NCBI GenBank assembly: GCA_951799425.1
Contig: OX637397.1
Span: 12,389,064-12,453,063, forward strand
Direction: 5' to 3'
Source: Ilex aquifolium
Lineage: Eukaryota; Streptophyta; Magnoliopsida; Aquifoliales; Aquifoliaceae
DNA: 64,000 bases
This document shows, piece after piece, positions 40,401 to 55,400 of this stretch (position 1 is its first letter; every line of letters begins with the position of its first letter). A program made the position numbers and the translations under genes. Below the pieces are notes generated by a model. That model did no database searches, was not told the origin of the DNA, and saw only the letters and a list, made by a program, of their open reading frames with translations.

Positions 40401-43400
40401 TGTAAAAAAGACACCTTCATGGAAAATCAAGTTCTTTTAAAAATGTGCTTCAAAAACACGCCTTTAATGAAGGAGGTGTCTAGAAAATACGTCTCAAACT
40501 TTTGCACAGCTGTTGCCACCAAAAATGGTTCCTTTGCCAAAACTAATCAGCAATGAGTGGAGAGGCCTCTTAACCATTTAAAGCAATCTTGGTTGGTCCT
40601 AACCTTTCAATGTGGATACGAACTCTCCTCACGAATTTGAGCACACACGTGGGGCTAACAAACAAACATGCAAACCGGGCAATTGAATGGGTGAGAGACT
40701 TGGCCCACTAACCACTCAAGGCCTACATCTGAAACCATGAAGACTTGGATCAAACATGCAAAGAAAAAAAAACATACATAGAAGAAGAGAAAAAGAAAAG
40801 ATGGATGCACGGTGATCTGGACGAGACTATTTATATGGATGCACCGCCGGGCTTTCATGGTGAGGGGTAGTATGCTGGGAAGGTGTGTCAATGGGTTGGT
40901 GAAGAAGGATTATGGTGGAGGCTAGGATTAGGGTTAGGGTTGGCGGCCAGGGTTAGAGGTAAGATTTTGCTCTAATACCAACTTGAGATATTTGTGAGTG
41001 AAAGGGATACACAAACTGAGTATAGAGTCACGTATATATAGCCAAACATAAGTACAAAATGAACTGGTCATTCCTCTAGTCTAAACAAGACATAAAAGCC
41101 ATAGAAGGGCAAAAAGGGGGAAAAAAACCTAATAAACTACACTATAACTCCAATACATTCAAAAGGTAAATCCAAACATGAAGATTATGGAAGTTCGATA
41201 GGGTAAGAATGTTTCTCTTATTCAGATGATTTACAGTGCTTCTAGGATTCTAGAGGAGATTTACTTTTGGAGGAGCTTCAGGAATACAATGATGTATCTC
41301 GTGTTATACCATAAATACAAGAAAAACATATGAAAACAACCATGTGAGAATCTACAAAGTGACAAGTATTGTTTATGAACAGTAACGTGTATTGCTCATG
41401 CATAGGCTTTTCTACTTGGATTTATTTCCGATCATGTTGCTCGCTTGGATTCACTTTATTAGAGTTCTTAGTTTCTACATTAAACATAAGATAATGTGTT
41501 GGGTAATCTTGTAATTACCTTAATATTGCTCAGTTATAAATAGAGAGTGTAGGACAACCTAACCATACATTTTGATTATTCTCTCCTTCCTTCTCTCATT
41601 ATTTCTTCTTCTCCTCCCCCTCTCTTCTAACCCTAATATTATAATACTATTTTACCTCACTTTATCCAGAAACAACCAATCCATACTAACTTAATTGTAA
41701 GATAGCTGTTTTAATATCATGTTAGAACATCCAACTAAAAACTAATAGGTAATGAGTGGAGATGTCCCTTAAGCATATAAATCAACATTGGGTGGTCCTA
41801 ATCACACGGTGTGGAATACAAACTCTTTTTACACTTTCAATCAGATCCAACAGAGCCCCCATCTTAAACTTTTGCGTTGCAAGACTCCAGCACACTGGGT
41901 CTTAGGTAACACAAAAACATGGAAAAATACAGATGGAATCTATAAATACTGATGGGACTTTACTTTGCGTCTCAAAGATACTGAGAAATTATGCCAAACA
42001 TCACCCCATAACATCCCTACATTTCACATTTGTCTCTCCTCTCTCTCACTTTCCCTCTCCCTCACCCTCTCCCCATATGTTAATACATACACATGAAAAT
42101 TCTCTGACGCCATAATTAGAAGTCTGTTAAAAGGTCCATGGTTGGATAGTGAAAGGGAGGTTAGGTATGCTCGCACGTTGTCCACACTCGCCTTTTGGTA
42201 GATCCCACATGCAGCCTAACAGCAAAATTATCCATGTTATTTAAGTGGGATGAACTGTAGAAGAGAGCTCTGAGTTTTGGGTTTCAACAGCTGCCACCAA
42301 AAGCAATATATCTAACACAAATGTATGAAGGGGTGTTTTCTAAACACGCCTTTGATTAAAGGCGGGATTTTGAAACACGTTTTTTAAGGGACCTGATTTT
42401 GCAAAAAAAGGGCGTGTTTTCACACACGCTTTTACCGTTATAAGCGTGGGTTAAAAACATGCTTTCAAAAGTAAGACAAGGTGAGAAGTAAGTTTGAAAC
42501 CACGGTATTGCAGGAAAGAAACTAAAGAAAAGGTGATGTGGAAAAACATTTCAACAAAGCCTGAATGAGCAATGGTTCTAAACTTGAATAACATTGAATT
42601 CTCCTCTAAATTTTGGGAAGTCCAGTAGTGTAACTATGATTACAATATCTGAATTCTGATATATTCTAGAAAATTCAATCAATGCCGTAACTGCTTCTAT
42701 ATATTGTTGAATCATTATATGTGCAAGGAAGTAAAAATTACTTGAGCCAAATATATTAAAAATACCAGACATAGACACTCATACATGCTCCGCAGCGTCG
42801 CAAAAAATCGATGAATGTTGAACTTGATTGAAGACAAGTAAATTTCATCATTCCCAGCAGCATCCACGTTAGGTGAAGGCGCAGGGTGAAATTTGGTTGC
42901 CTCATAAATGTCCTGTACTAGAAAATGTTAACAAAATTTCCAACAAGAACAGTGTTTGGTAGTAAAAGAATCAAACACAGATACCTTGATTACTTCATCT
43001 GATACAGCACCAGAAAAATGGCTAGAATCATCTGTTCCCCCAGCACCAAGCATTCCACGTGACAACCAGTTTAACCATCCACGGGGCTTGCTCGACAGTT
43101 GCTCATTATCAAGTGACTTCCCTATACCAATATTGGTATCATTAGTTCCAGAGCAGGAGGAAGATTTCACCAGTAATTCCTGCAAATGCATCCATTATAC
43201 GGACATTGAAGAGTAAGAATCCTAGTTTTAGCTAATGGAAAAATGTGATATAAAATTGAATCTGACTAATTTACTGTCCTTAATGTACAAGAAGAATGTC
43301 ATGCCAAATTAAGACAATAACCACAATCACTATACACAATAAGCAAATGGCATGGTTGGTTGACAATGATATACTAATGTACCTGCAGCTCACGTTCAGC

Positions 43401-46400
43401 AGCAGACCTATAGCTTAAGATATCATCTATATCGGATTCTTTTTCCATTTGCTCCAACTCCCGAACAATATCATCATCAATTAGCTGGTGATCACAATAC
43501 AAATCAAATCTTAAAAAAGGAAAGAATTGGAGGAGTAAAAGGACAGCAGGTAACTGACTTTCTATTTATAAACAAATGAGATATCATGGAAAGAAGTAAT
43601 GCTCCATTTACAGAAGCAGTAAAATCAATAATTCAGAAAGTCCAAGTTGTGGCCAACCATATGCCAGACAAGAAGAGGGAACAAAAGAAAAACAGAAACC
43701 TTCTGAGAGGGAGGGAAAACAGAGAAGATAAAAAGAAATCGAGCCGGTGTTCCCTACCCAGCTGAATAAAACATTTTGGCAGTGAAATACACAAATGATA
43801 GTATATCAGGAAGACAACTATGGTCTTAAATACGCACACTTAAGTGCCACTCTTTCTTTCTGTGGTTAATGGTATATCAGGAAGATAATTACTGTCTTAA
43901 AGAAGCAACCAGGATTATTAAGCAGATAACTAATGTCTTTAAAACAGCAGAAGAAAGTGCTACGTTTACTATAGTATTAAATGAAAAGTGCACCGAAGAG
44001 CCAAGGTCTCCTGGAGCCTAGGCGCGAGACGAAGAACAGGCTTCATCAAAGGTGCATGTTGTAGATAATATGTGGACAAATTATACCACAAAGCAACTGA
44101 ATGAAACACATTTAAGAAGATTTCTAACAAATACAACATATACATCTCATCTCAGCAGGCACATATCAACGATAATCTGCACAATATAAGTAATTTAAGG
44201 ATTATTAGCACCCTTAGCAAATTTGAACATTAGATTTAATTAAACAAACTGTAAAATGATTCATAAAAAAGGACATAACTAGGGAGAGGAGAGAGTATCC
44301 AGAAGTTTAGAACATATCAAAAAAGACATATTTCTTAGAACTTAAGCTAATTTAACAATATGAGGGGCTTATTGGACCAAAAAAAGGTTTATGTTTTGCA
44401 AGGAAAAAAAACAGACGTTGATTTCAGTAAATTAGAGGCTTATCAAAAGAAAAAATGCCACAGCAAATAACAGATTCCAGGAGATGCAAAAAAGAGAGAG
44501 GATGGTGTTACCAAATATCAATTACCAAATTTGCTCTATTATAAATTGTAATTCTAGAAACGACTTGCTTTCACCAAATATCATCAAAAAGTGGTCCCAA
44601 AACTTAGATCATGTTATTAAAGCTACAGCAAAGAAAATTGTCAAATCAATTTACTTGATGATCTATCAATTCATGAATATGACTGTGTTGACCAGTTAGC
44701 ATGCCTAATTGCTAAAACTTTGTATCCCATTCTTGAATTGACTTATAGTTTCTTACCAACTGTAAGATTCTCATCCTTCTAACCAAAAAGGGGCAGTCTT
44801 TTCAGCTCCCAAACTAATTTTGAGGATTGTTTAAGTATAAATACTAAAGTTATACTCACTTGGAGAGCTAAAACCTTTGGAGTAGTTGATGGTTTAACAT
44901 GGTATCAGAGCATCAAATTATGTGCTTGAAGCTCACCACCACCCTAATAAATAAAAGATTTCCATTTGCTAAACCCAAATTTAGTCTGCAGTGGCGCCCC
45001 AACAAACATGAGGGTCCTACGCCAAAATAATTAATGAGGCCCCATTGTAATGCAATATAATAATATAATACGACTAAAAATATTAGGATTGATTTTCATT
45101 TCCGTTTATACGCCAACAAGAGCCTTTACCGAGGGTTCTGAGACCCGCCATATTCAACCCAGTAAATTGCCGATATAGGCTCAAAAGAAAGCATTTTCTT
45201 GAGACAGAGATATGACTCCCTTACAGATCATTTAAAGTCCAATTTAACTTGGACTAAGGATGCATATATATACGAAATTCTAAATACTGGAAGAGTTCTC
45301 TCCTATGTTTCTAACAACTGGCAAAAGAATGACTTGAAAAAGAGGGAATGAAAAATTATTAATATATATTCATTTAAGAATTTTTTTTCTCATATTTAAG
45401 ATGTAAAACTACTAATTCAGCTTTTGCATTCAAGCTTAGAGTAATAAAAAATTCATTAATTGGCGTTAAATTTGAAGACAGAAATATAATCAAACATGTT
45501 ATCAATTGCAAATATAGAGAAAGAGAATTAAAATTTAATAATACTGCTAAATTATTTTTTACAAAATGAATGTCAATACAAATTTTGAATAGTAAACTAC
45601 TCAAACTCAATATGTTTTTCAATCATTCTATGTTAGTTTCTTGTGTATGTTAAAAAATAATTGAGCAAAAAATTGGACCCAAATGAAAAGGGCTCGAATT
45701 TAAGTTAAGAAAAAAATCACAATTTATGAAAATTAGATAATAAATAATTACTCTGCCAGTTGATTTTGATTGTAGTCAATCAAAAGTTTTGCGTAAGGAG
45801 CAAACTCATTTTTTAAGTATTTACATAAAAATAGGTCAGACTGAAAAATAAAGATAATATAAAAATACTCATTCGATCATGTCGTGTCAGAATTTGCTTG
45901 ATATATGTTTGTTCTATTTATAATCATCCATAATTTAACAGGTATGTGTCGCGTTTAGTTGAATTCGTGTTGACCTGTTAATTTAAGGAGCCAAAGAATT
46001 CCATCCATTTATCGTTCAAATCTACTCGTTAATGTCGTGTCAATTTTTTATTGGTTCATAAATTGTATTTAAAATAATGTCCCCCATAATCCTTACTAGG
46101 TTATGGGCAGTCAAATTTTCATCCGTCACAAACAATTAGTTTTTCTGCATTTGTACTCTCCAAAAAGTTGAGGATTTAAGGTTTTGCATTTTGGTTGGGG
46201 GCGTGGGGGAAGAATCAATACAAAAGTATTGTGGTATCTAGAACATAATTTAAGCCACTGGTCATTTGTTTTGAAAGGCAACAAATGTAAGCCAGTAGTC
46301 CTTTGCGTTTGGTTGGGGAGGAAATATTTCGGCCTCTAAAAGCAAGGATCTAAATTTTGTTTTGGAACGACCGAAATATTTATATTTCCATGGAAATCGA

Positions 46401-49400
46401 AACGAATCAATGATTGAATTAAAATTCAATGCTTCGATATGTTTCGACATATTTCCACCAATATTCCAAAATATTTCAAGATATTAGATATCGCGATATA
46501 TTTCAACCAATGTTTTGAAAAAAAAAATTTAAACTTTTTATCCGTTTCCACTATGTTTTTGAAACTTTTTCGAACACTTCAAAAATATTTGTGTTTCTTA
46601 GGTGACCAACATTATGCACCGAGACGAAATTTTGGGCCTTATCTAAAAGCATACACTACTCCTTCAAAACAAGTGAAGTTCACAGTGATGCTTGCCAACA
46701 TACATCGGACAATAACATGGAGAAGTGTTTGAAAAGAAATGAATCTTCAATCAAAATGGAAGTATTACTTGTGAAAAATAAGAAAAAAAATTAAGGAACA
46801 ACTACAATATTTCATTGTACATAGTGTTGCATATTTAGAAGTCTACATCTTATATTTAGACCTAGAAAAATTCAATACCACCCGATTACCCATCACGAAT
46901 CGAGACGAAATTAGCAGATTTGGGTTTAATCTTAACAGGTTCAGATGGTAAACCGGTGGAACCGCCTAACCCGCGAAATAAACGAGTCTTGTTCGGGTGG
47001 AGTGGCTTAGCTCGTCTATCACTTGATTAACAGTTTAATAAATTGATATATCACTCTATTACTCGTTTACCAACCAATTATCCGTTTATCACCGTTCAAT
47101 AGATGATCCAATTTGTTGCAAAATTAGGACTTTTAATTAGGAATTTTTTGTGCTGTGAAATTAGCGGGTAACACGAGACGTGTCGTGTAACCCGTTTAAT
47201 AAACAAATAGTGTTTGATTTTTCATTTTGAACTCATTTAATAAATCAGTCATATACGAGTTGAGTGATTTTTTATACGAACCCGCTAAGAATCGACACAA
47301 CCCGACACAATTGTTAGACCTACTTATTAGACACGATTGTTAGACCTACTTATGTCCTAGCAATAAAATGACCTTTTTGACTAGAGTAAACAAGATAATG
47401 TAACGAATGCATTTCTTAATTCAAAAATAAGCAAAAACAAAAGCTCATACCATGTTTGGTCCCCATCAAGCATTTGCTAACAAAACAATCACAATGTGCT
47501 GAGTAAAACAATTCAGAGATAGAACACTGCTTCTAAACGAAACAAAATTTACACCCCATAAAACTAATTTGATTTCAGTTGAGTGTTGTTTCTAGGAAGG
47601 ATACTATTGAAAAATAAAGGTTTCCACCACAATTTAAATATATTCCATAAAATGTTCCAAAAGAGTCCTAAATTATGAGAGAAAAAGAGTAAACTCAAAA
47701 CATCAGATGTGGTAATTAAAGCAAAGTACATGAGAAAATGTTATAGGCTTACAGCATGCATTACCCAAGTGAGATGGTGTCAATAATTATAAATGAAATG
47801 CATCACCTGCTCTTGCTGAAGGCGTTGCAATTTAAGCTTGTACAAGTTGACATACCTCCGCCGACGGTTTCTGTTATTAGAAAAATAATATTTACATTCA
47901 AGTTGAACAAGTATGGATTTGCGTAAGTTAAGGAAAAAACTATAACTTCCCAGTGTGTGAAAGATCAGAATTCTACATGAGGCAAACAATGTGATTTAAG
48001 GTGCACAGAGAGCTTACGCGCCGAGGTCTCTTGAATTATATTGCAATGCACAAAAAGACGTGAAATTTCTGTTGCCAGATTTCATTCCCTAATGTCTGGA
48101 AAACAAGTATTTCCTGATGAGTTAACTTACAGCCGTTCTCCAAGGTACTTCCAAGAAGTTTTCTTCAATCTTTTATGAACATCTGAAAGGATACATTGTT
48201 GGGCATAGCGCCACCATGCTGTTTGCCATCCCTTGAGTTTTTTCGATAAAGGACTCCACCATGGCCGATAACGGCCATATCTACAACATTCAACAACAAT
48301 GCAATGCTACTGATGCTGGTACGGAGAAATCGATGGAATTCCATCCATATAAAAACAAAGAATACACACCAACAAAAGAGTAAATTACTTGTGAAATTTA
48401 GAAAGAGAAGTGTCCAGTTGATCCATGCAAAATTCTCTAAAAAGACTTATTATAGGGGTATTCATGCCGATGCCTTCTGTTGAAGTATACAACTCAAAAT
48501 AAATCGGTTATGACTGGAAAGGCCCAAAAGACTCGTATACTAATTTAGGAGGTGTTACTATGTTAACGTGGGAACCCCACTAATAGTCCCCCCACATGTG
48601 AACTTCACATGCCGTGGAGAGGAAAATAGAAGACATTTTCACTATGACAGGAATAAAGAAGAAATCAACTAGTTGTTTGTTTATCATAGTTGGGATACTA
48701 GCTTTGAATTTTCCGGTATGCATAGTTGTTTGTTTGTCTGTTGACCCCACGTGCAAGCCCGGGGTCCACATGAGGGAGGGTGTTAAGAAAGCTAGTATCC
48801 CACATTGAATAATTAAAACCAACAAGGTTAATTTACACATTTGAGGGGCCACTCCACCCATTGTCAATTAGTTTTGGGTAGAGTTCTAATAGCTTTGACG
48901 TCTACTACTCCAACCACCACCAAAAGATCAATAAGAAATACAACCTATCATCTTACATCAGCACATTCATGTTCCCAAGAGATGTGTACTTCTTAACTGA
49001 AGAAGAAGAAGAAATCTATTATATGAAGTGTGAGATTCAATGGTGACTCTTATGTAACTCAAACCTATCAAGAAAAATAATCCTAGAAAAGAACATACCT
49101 CCATACTGTTAGCACCCTCCTGAAGAATATATGTTAAACAAAATACACTTCAAGCATTCCCAGGCAAAACAGAAATCAAACAAACCATCACCAGAACAAG
49201 TGGGAATCCCTCAATGTAAGAAAATAACGCGAATGCAAATTTAAATCAACCTTTTAAATTTCTTCCTGAAGTAAACAAGTTTTTACTCTCATAGACTATT
49301 AAACCAATCCACCACAACCAATAGCATAAAGAAAAACCAATAGGAAAGGAAGTAATGATAGCAATAGCAATGAAAATTCTGAACTTACTTCGCTTTCAAT

Positions 49401-52400
49401 TGGCATGTGCCTAAAGAATCACATAGAACCAAGAGTTGTTGCAGCTGAACCTCATCAATTGACATTACCTAATAAAATTGTAGTGCAAGAAAAATAGAAA
49501 TGGTCAATAAAAAACAATCAATAGATCTAAAGATATATTTTATTGTTAACACAATGCCAATACAACACTAAACACACCAGGCCTGTTAGCTCAAAACTGA
49601 CGATATATTGCGGTGCATCATTCTCAAGCTTTCCTGATCTGTTCACCTACGTGAAAAATTGAAGCACTAACTAAGCAGAAATCATGTAGCCCCAACTGAA
49701 AAAAAAAAAACACAAGGCATGAAGAAATATACACCACACAAAAAGGAAAACCAAGGTACTACAACTATCCGCATTAATTTCAGAATATTTATAAACAATA
49801 GCATACTTAAAAACCAGGCCGATCCCAGAAAAACCTGTGTGACACGCATATGAATATATTAGCCAAATTGTCAGCATACAAGAAGTAAAACCCTATGCAA
49901 GAAACAATGCTGTTTAGATTGACAATTTTATAACTTTCGATAGGATACTTGACACATGACATCATGTGGATAGAGATTATAAAGCCTCAAGGGCATTGCA
50001 GGATTCAATCCAAGGTCAAATTCAATGAAAAAGTTTGACCGAGCCATGATAATGTCAACTTTGGCCAATATACAACTCCAAGCTCATTGGTAGTACCCAC
50101 ATTAGTAAGTCCACATTTTCTGGTACAGGAACATGTCCCTAGGTAGTATCTGGTGTGTATCAACTGAATTGAAATTTTAATCCACAATTTTGGAATAGAG
50201 GCCACTCGACTGACAAGTTGGCAATCAATTGGGTCGGTGATTTGGGAAAACTAGTCTTCCACAACCCATTGACACCTCAACTATAAAACAACCATCACAT
50301 GGTCATATTTTTTATGGTTTTGGAGTACCAGTCACCCATCTTCATCATGGAATATCGTTAGGAGCGATTGGACGTCAACTTAACCTTTTTACCCTTGCAT
50401 TCATAAGCACTTAGGCTTAATTCTTCAAGAACACATCTTTTCGCTTAAGTACTCACCTGAGCAAGGGACAACTCTTTCTACTATTTGTATCTATGCTCAT
50501 TTTATGCTGCACACCGTTATTGGCCCTGATTCGGAGGGCGTAACTCTAAGGAAGTTTGCAAGTCTATCTGATTGAGCTTATTTTAAGTGCAGAGAGCAAG
50601 GATAGTGGAAGGTTGTAGGTTAGCCTACGAAACTTTCACCATACCTAGATTGGTGCCTTGCAAGGGCCTTTTTAGGTAGGCTGGTGGATTGACATTGTTA
50701 TAATCCACAAGGTTGATTGGGGTTTCCTTAAAAACACTATTTAGCGGACTGATCCTTTCCTAGGCGGTGATAAGAATTGATGTTTACCACGCTGGAGGTA
50801 ATTAAACTCTATTGTCGCTACCTATATAAATGGGATGGTTTTTTCTCACTAGGATAAGCCTCACAAAGCGTGAAAAACTTTTAGGGACTATCTAGAGGGT
50901 TTAGAAACAAACCCATAACTTCCTAAATCCAAAGAGGCCATTAATATACTCAGATTGATCTTGTGCTTAAACCTTCAATTTTGAGGAGATTGTTCGATCT
51001 AGTAAAAAATCCACAAATCCACATAGGTACAGAGATCTTAGGAGGATTCTAAGAGTAGCTTGTGGAGTTCCACTCGTTGCTTAGTGAAGTTGTTACCAAG
51101 AGCTAGCGGTGGATTCAAGAGTGAAGATTGAACTTAAGAACTTAAGATTGGTTGGCATACAAGTCTTATGGCGTGTAATCTTACTTTGAGCTTAGTAGAT
51201 TAGGTTAGGTGGACTACGGTCCCACGATTTTCCCCGCAAGGATTTCCCTTAAAATTGTTTGTGTTGTAGTTGAGTGCTTTCTCGCATTATTTTTTTCCAT
51301 TCTTGCAATTTTATGTTTCCTTTCCTCACATGCTTATAGATCAATTGTTCACTTGAGAAAAGAATTTGAGGCGTTGGCCGTTTGAATTAGGTAATTTCAA
51401 CTGGATTGGGTGGAGGTTTGAATTTGGGAATTTGCATTAAATCTTCAAATTGTGTAAATTTAGGGGATTTGTTCATCAATTAACTTAATTAATTGGTAGA
51501 ATTAGGTTTTGAATTCGGCATTCAATCTTGCAATCAAGGGCCAAAACCTAGTCACCCCCATTAGGTCAATTACGCCTGAGTTTAGCGTATTTGAGACAAT
51601 CCATATCCCACTCTCAATTGGTATAAGAGAATACCGGTAACCCCGAGAGGTTTGACCCGTTATTTTTTTTATTTTTTGAGATCTATCAAAACCCCAGATG
51701 TTTGAGATGGATACTCAAAGATAGGCACATCGATTTCACAACCACCACTATACTATGGCACGAATTATGCTAATTGGAATGCATCGATGAAAGCCTTTCT
51801 TAAGTCTATAAATGAATGTGTATGGGTCACCGTGTAAGTAGCATTGACGACAGCCCCTACTCAATTCAAGATGGTGGGAACCGATATCATCACCAAGCCA
51901 AAATCCAAAAGTTCATGGACAAAGGATGATTATGAGTCCACTAGGTGGAACTCTAAATGCTCGAATACAATATTCAATGTCGTATTGACAAACGAATTGA
52001 GACAATCTCCACTTATAAGACTTCCAAGGAGCCATGGAATATTTTAGAGGTTTCCCACGAGGAAACGAGTTCTTAGTTTGAGACACTCAGGATGGAGGAG
52101 AGTGAGACCTTGTGTGAATACTATGAACATTTAGTGATGTAGTAAATTCATCCTTCGCCCTATGAAAGAAATATGAGGATGCATCCATAATTCAGAAGAT
52201 GTTGAGATCTCTACCCGAGAGATTCCAAGCTAAGGTGACAACCACAGTCAAGTTGTTGAAAGTTTGAAAATAGAAGACCTACTTGGGTCTCTTTTGACTT
52301 TCGAACCTTCGTCAAACCCAAAAATCCAAAGACATTACATTAATTTCAATAAAAGAAGACAAAAATAGTCTAAGTCACCCACCATTGGGAGTGAGGAGCT

Positions 52401-55400
52401 ACCCATTGCATCAAGTTCCAATGTAAATAGTCTTTCCCACACATGCGAAGAGACTGTTTCCGCAAATAAAATCCTTGACACTCAGGTCATAATGGAGCTA
52501 ACTTACCTTTACGCCAAGGCCAATCCTCATGCTTAAAAGGAAAATACTACATCAAAATCCTAATAAGGAATAAAATTTGTCTAACATAATGAAAAGAAAA
52601 AAGGTAATTGTGAAAGAGCTCTGACAGTGAATTCATACCAAAAGAGACATGGATACGTCGAATGAGGCCACCATATTCACATATTTATCGCCTTCCAATA
52701 TTTTATTGCCCCAAACATTAGTCTCCTCAGAATTCTCTTCACTCGTCGAATCAAAAGTCCCTCTAATAGTACTACAATAAATTTCAAAACCTTGAACCTC
52801 CACAAGTTTGCTGACTTGACCCACTCTACCCTTTTCACCAGAAAACCTGAAAAATAGATGCATATCAACAAATGACAATTTTTCCTACTCAACTTAAATA
52901 GGTAAATAAGGGTCACGATCAACTACAACTAAATCAAAAATTGTTGCATGTCTCAATAACATTCTATGAGACTCATGCTTTGCCGAACCCATCATTAAAT
53001 TAGAATCATGTATCAGTTTCGGCATGCTAACACAACATCAAATTCTCAGGAGGCTAATATATATCCCTTTAACTACCCAAAAAAAACAGATATAGCTCCT
53101 ATCCCAATCACACTTCCAATTACAAATTTCTTTGATATTTTTTTGACTTTAACAACATGCGAGAGATGATTTTAGATAGGGGTGGCAATCGAGTCGTGTC
53201 GTGTCGGGTCATTACAGGTTCGTGTCAAACATTAGTCAACCTTAACCTAACTCATTTAACTGATTGTGTCGTGTCGTTGACCTATTTATTTTCGTATTGT
53301 GTTCGTGTTCGTATTCGTGTTGACCCACATAAACTTTGAATAAAAAATTTAACACTAAAATTATATTTTCACTTAATTGAACTCATGCTCAATCTTTTTT
53401 TACAAACTAAAAATTAACTTAATAAACATTATAATAATAAGTAAAAATATTTTTTTTATACAATAATTAAATCAATGTCTGATAAACAATTACAAATAAT
53501 TAATATTTTATTTCTATAATACTAATTAAACATGTTAATCGTGTTAATTTCGTGCTATTCGTATTACCATACAAACGAAAAAATAGAGAAAGTGTCAATT
53601 TTTAAATAAACGGGTTGATCGTGTCAATTTTTAAATAAACGGGTTGATCGTGTCAATTTCGGGTTTGGTAGGTTGCACCCGAACATGACCCGTTTATATT
53701 TCGTATTCGCGTGTCGGGTCATTTTCGAGTTCGTGTCGAGTTATAATCGAGTTCGTGTCGAGTTATAATCGAGTTCGTGTCATAAAATTCGTGTCGAGTT
53801 CGAGTCGTGTCGTCGGGTTGAGTCGAAAATTGTCACCCCTAATTTTAGATTATCTACACAGATACAAGAAACTTGAGATTTAGCATACATGGTAAGAATG
53901 GTAGGGTCATAAAATTGACGATGGGTTTGATAAAAATCTATATACCCTAAAATGTTACTGAGGGTGGCAAAATAACAATTCTTACTCGAGGCTTGAGGCT
54001 TGAGCTGATTCTGGCCTAATAAAAGAATGTGGGCAAACACTAATATGAAATACACATCTTGAAAAAACGTAAAAGATGCTGCTTAGCCAAAAAATTTCCA
54101 TTTGAAGACAATTTTAGCATTACGTTTCAATTCCAACTTCATGGAGCATATGGATATGTTAGATAGTTAATACCATAAAAAGCAAAGAGAAAACCGACTT
54201 GGTTGTCAAAGACACAAGAACACAAAAAAATGCAACTATTCCAGTTTGAAAGAATACCAGACCCCTGGGATTTATTGTTCAAGAGATATTCAAAGAGAAC
54301 TAGAATGCTAATCATGTAGATAATCATAGAAAATGAAACCAGAAAATGATAGCACAAATATCCATTACCTATATTAAAAATGGTGATGCATTTTATTCTC
54401 CTGCTATGCTATTTTACACATTTGCGCTTCTAATTGCAGATTTTTACATCGCCCGTCCAGAATAGGTTTGTCTACATAATTCGCTCCTGTCAAGTTTATT
54501 TCTACAAATACCATTTTTTTTTTATGCCATCCTTCTCCATGCATGGGTACACTGCCCTCTTCCTATTAAGTTTATTTCCAAAAAATGGGCAATCTACTTC
54601 TCACTATACTAGCTATATTAAGAATAGTGATGCGTATCGATTCTCCTGCTATGTTATTTTACTCATTTCCCATATTTATTTCAGGTTTTTACACCTCCCA
54701 TCTAGCATATGTTTGTCCACAATTTTTCTCCCACCTATTTCATTCACAAAAATACCCTTACTACTTTGAGTTTATGCAATCGATGCCCTGTATAGACGGG
54801 TCGACTGTTTTCCCCCTATTAAGTTGATTTTCAAAAATATCTGGGGCTGGGGCTTTTTTAACTATATGCACTCATATCTTGCCTTTTCTTGTCTTTTTCT
54901 TTTAGCCTTTTTCCCCTCAATCTTTTTTTTTTTTTTTGGTGTAATACTCTATATAATTTATGAGATCCAAAAACTATCACTTATTAAATGCCTTCAAGAT
55001 TAACCTTTGACTGACTTTCATTAAGAAGAAAATTCCATAGTTATCTGATTAATCAGCTGCTTATCATAGAAGAAACCGTGAAAGCAATGCAACAATTTCC
55101 TTCCATGGTTGATTCCCTATCATGACCTTACTAAGTAAACTATCCACCTATCTTGTTAAGTTTGCTAACTAACATTATAGGTCAGCAGCAACCGAGATTT
55201 AAGGAAATATTAAGAGAATTGCTTCTTCAAAATAGTTGTTGATTGATTTGGGAATGCTTGAGGGCATAAAAAAGTAAAACACTAAGGCGGTGGATCACAA
55301 CATAAATTTGTTTATATAATCACCAATGTAAATCATCCCTCAACCTCTCTCTTTATTTTAGTATGGTTATCGTACAACTTTCAGTAGTTGTAATTGAGAA

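Noticed and set aside
40918..40945. Telomere-like TTAGGG string
   Set aside because: Only about two units, inside a copia leader. Plant telomeres use TTTAGGG arrays, so this is chance.
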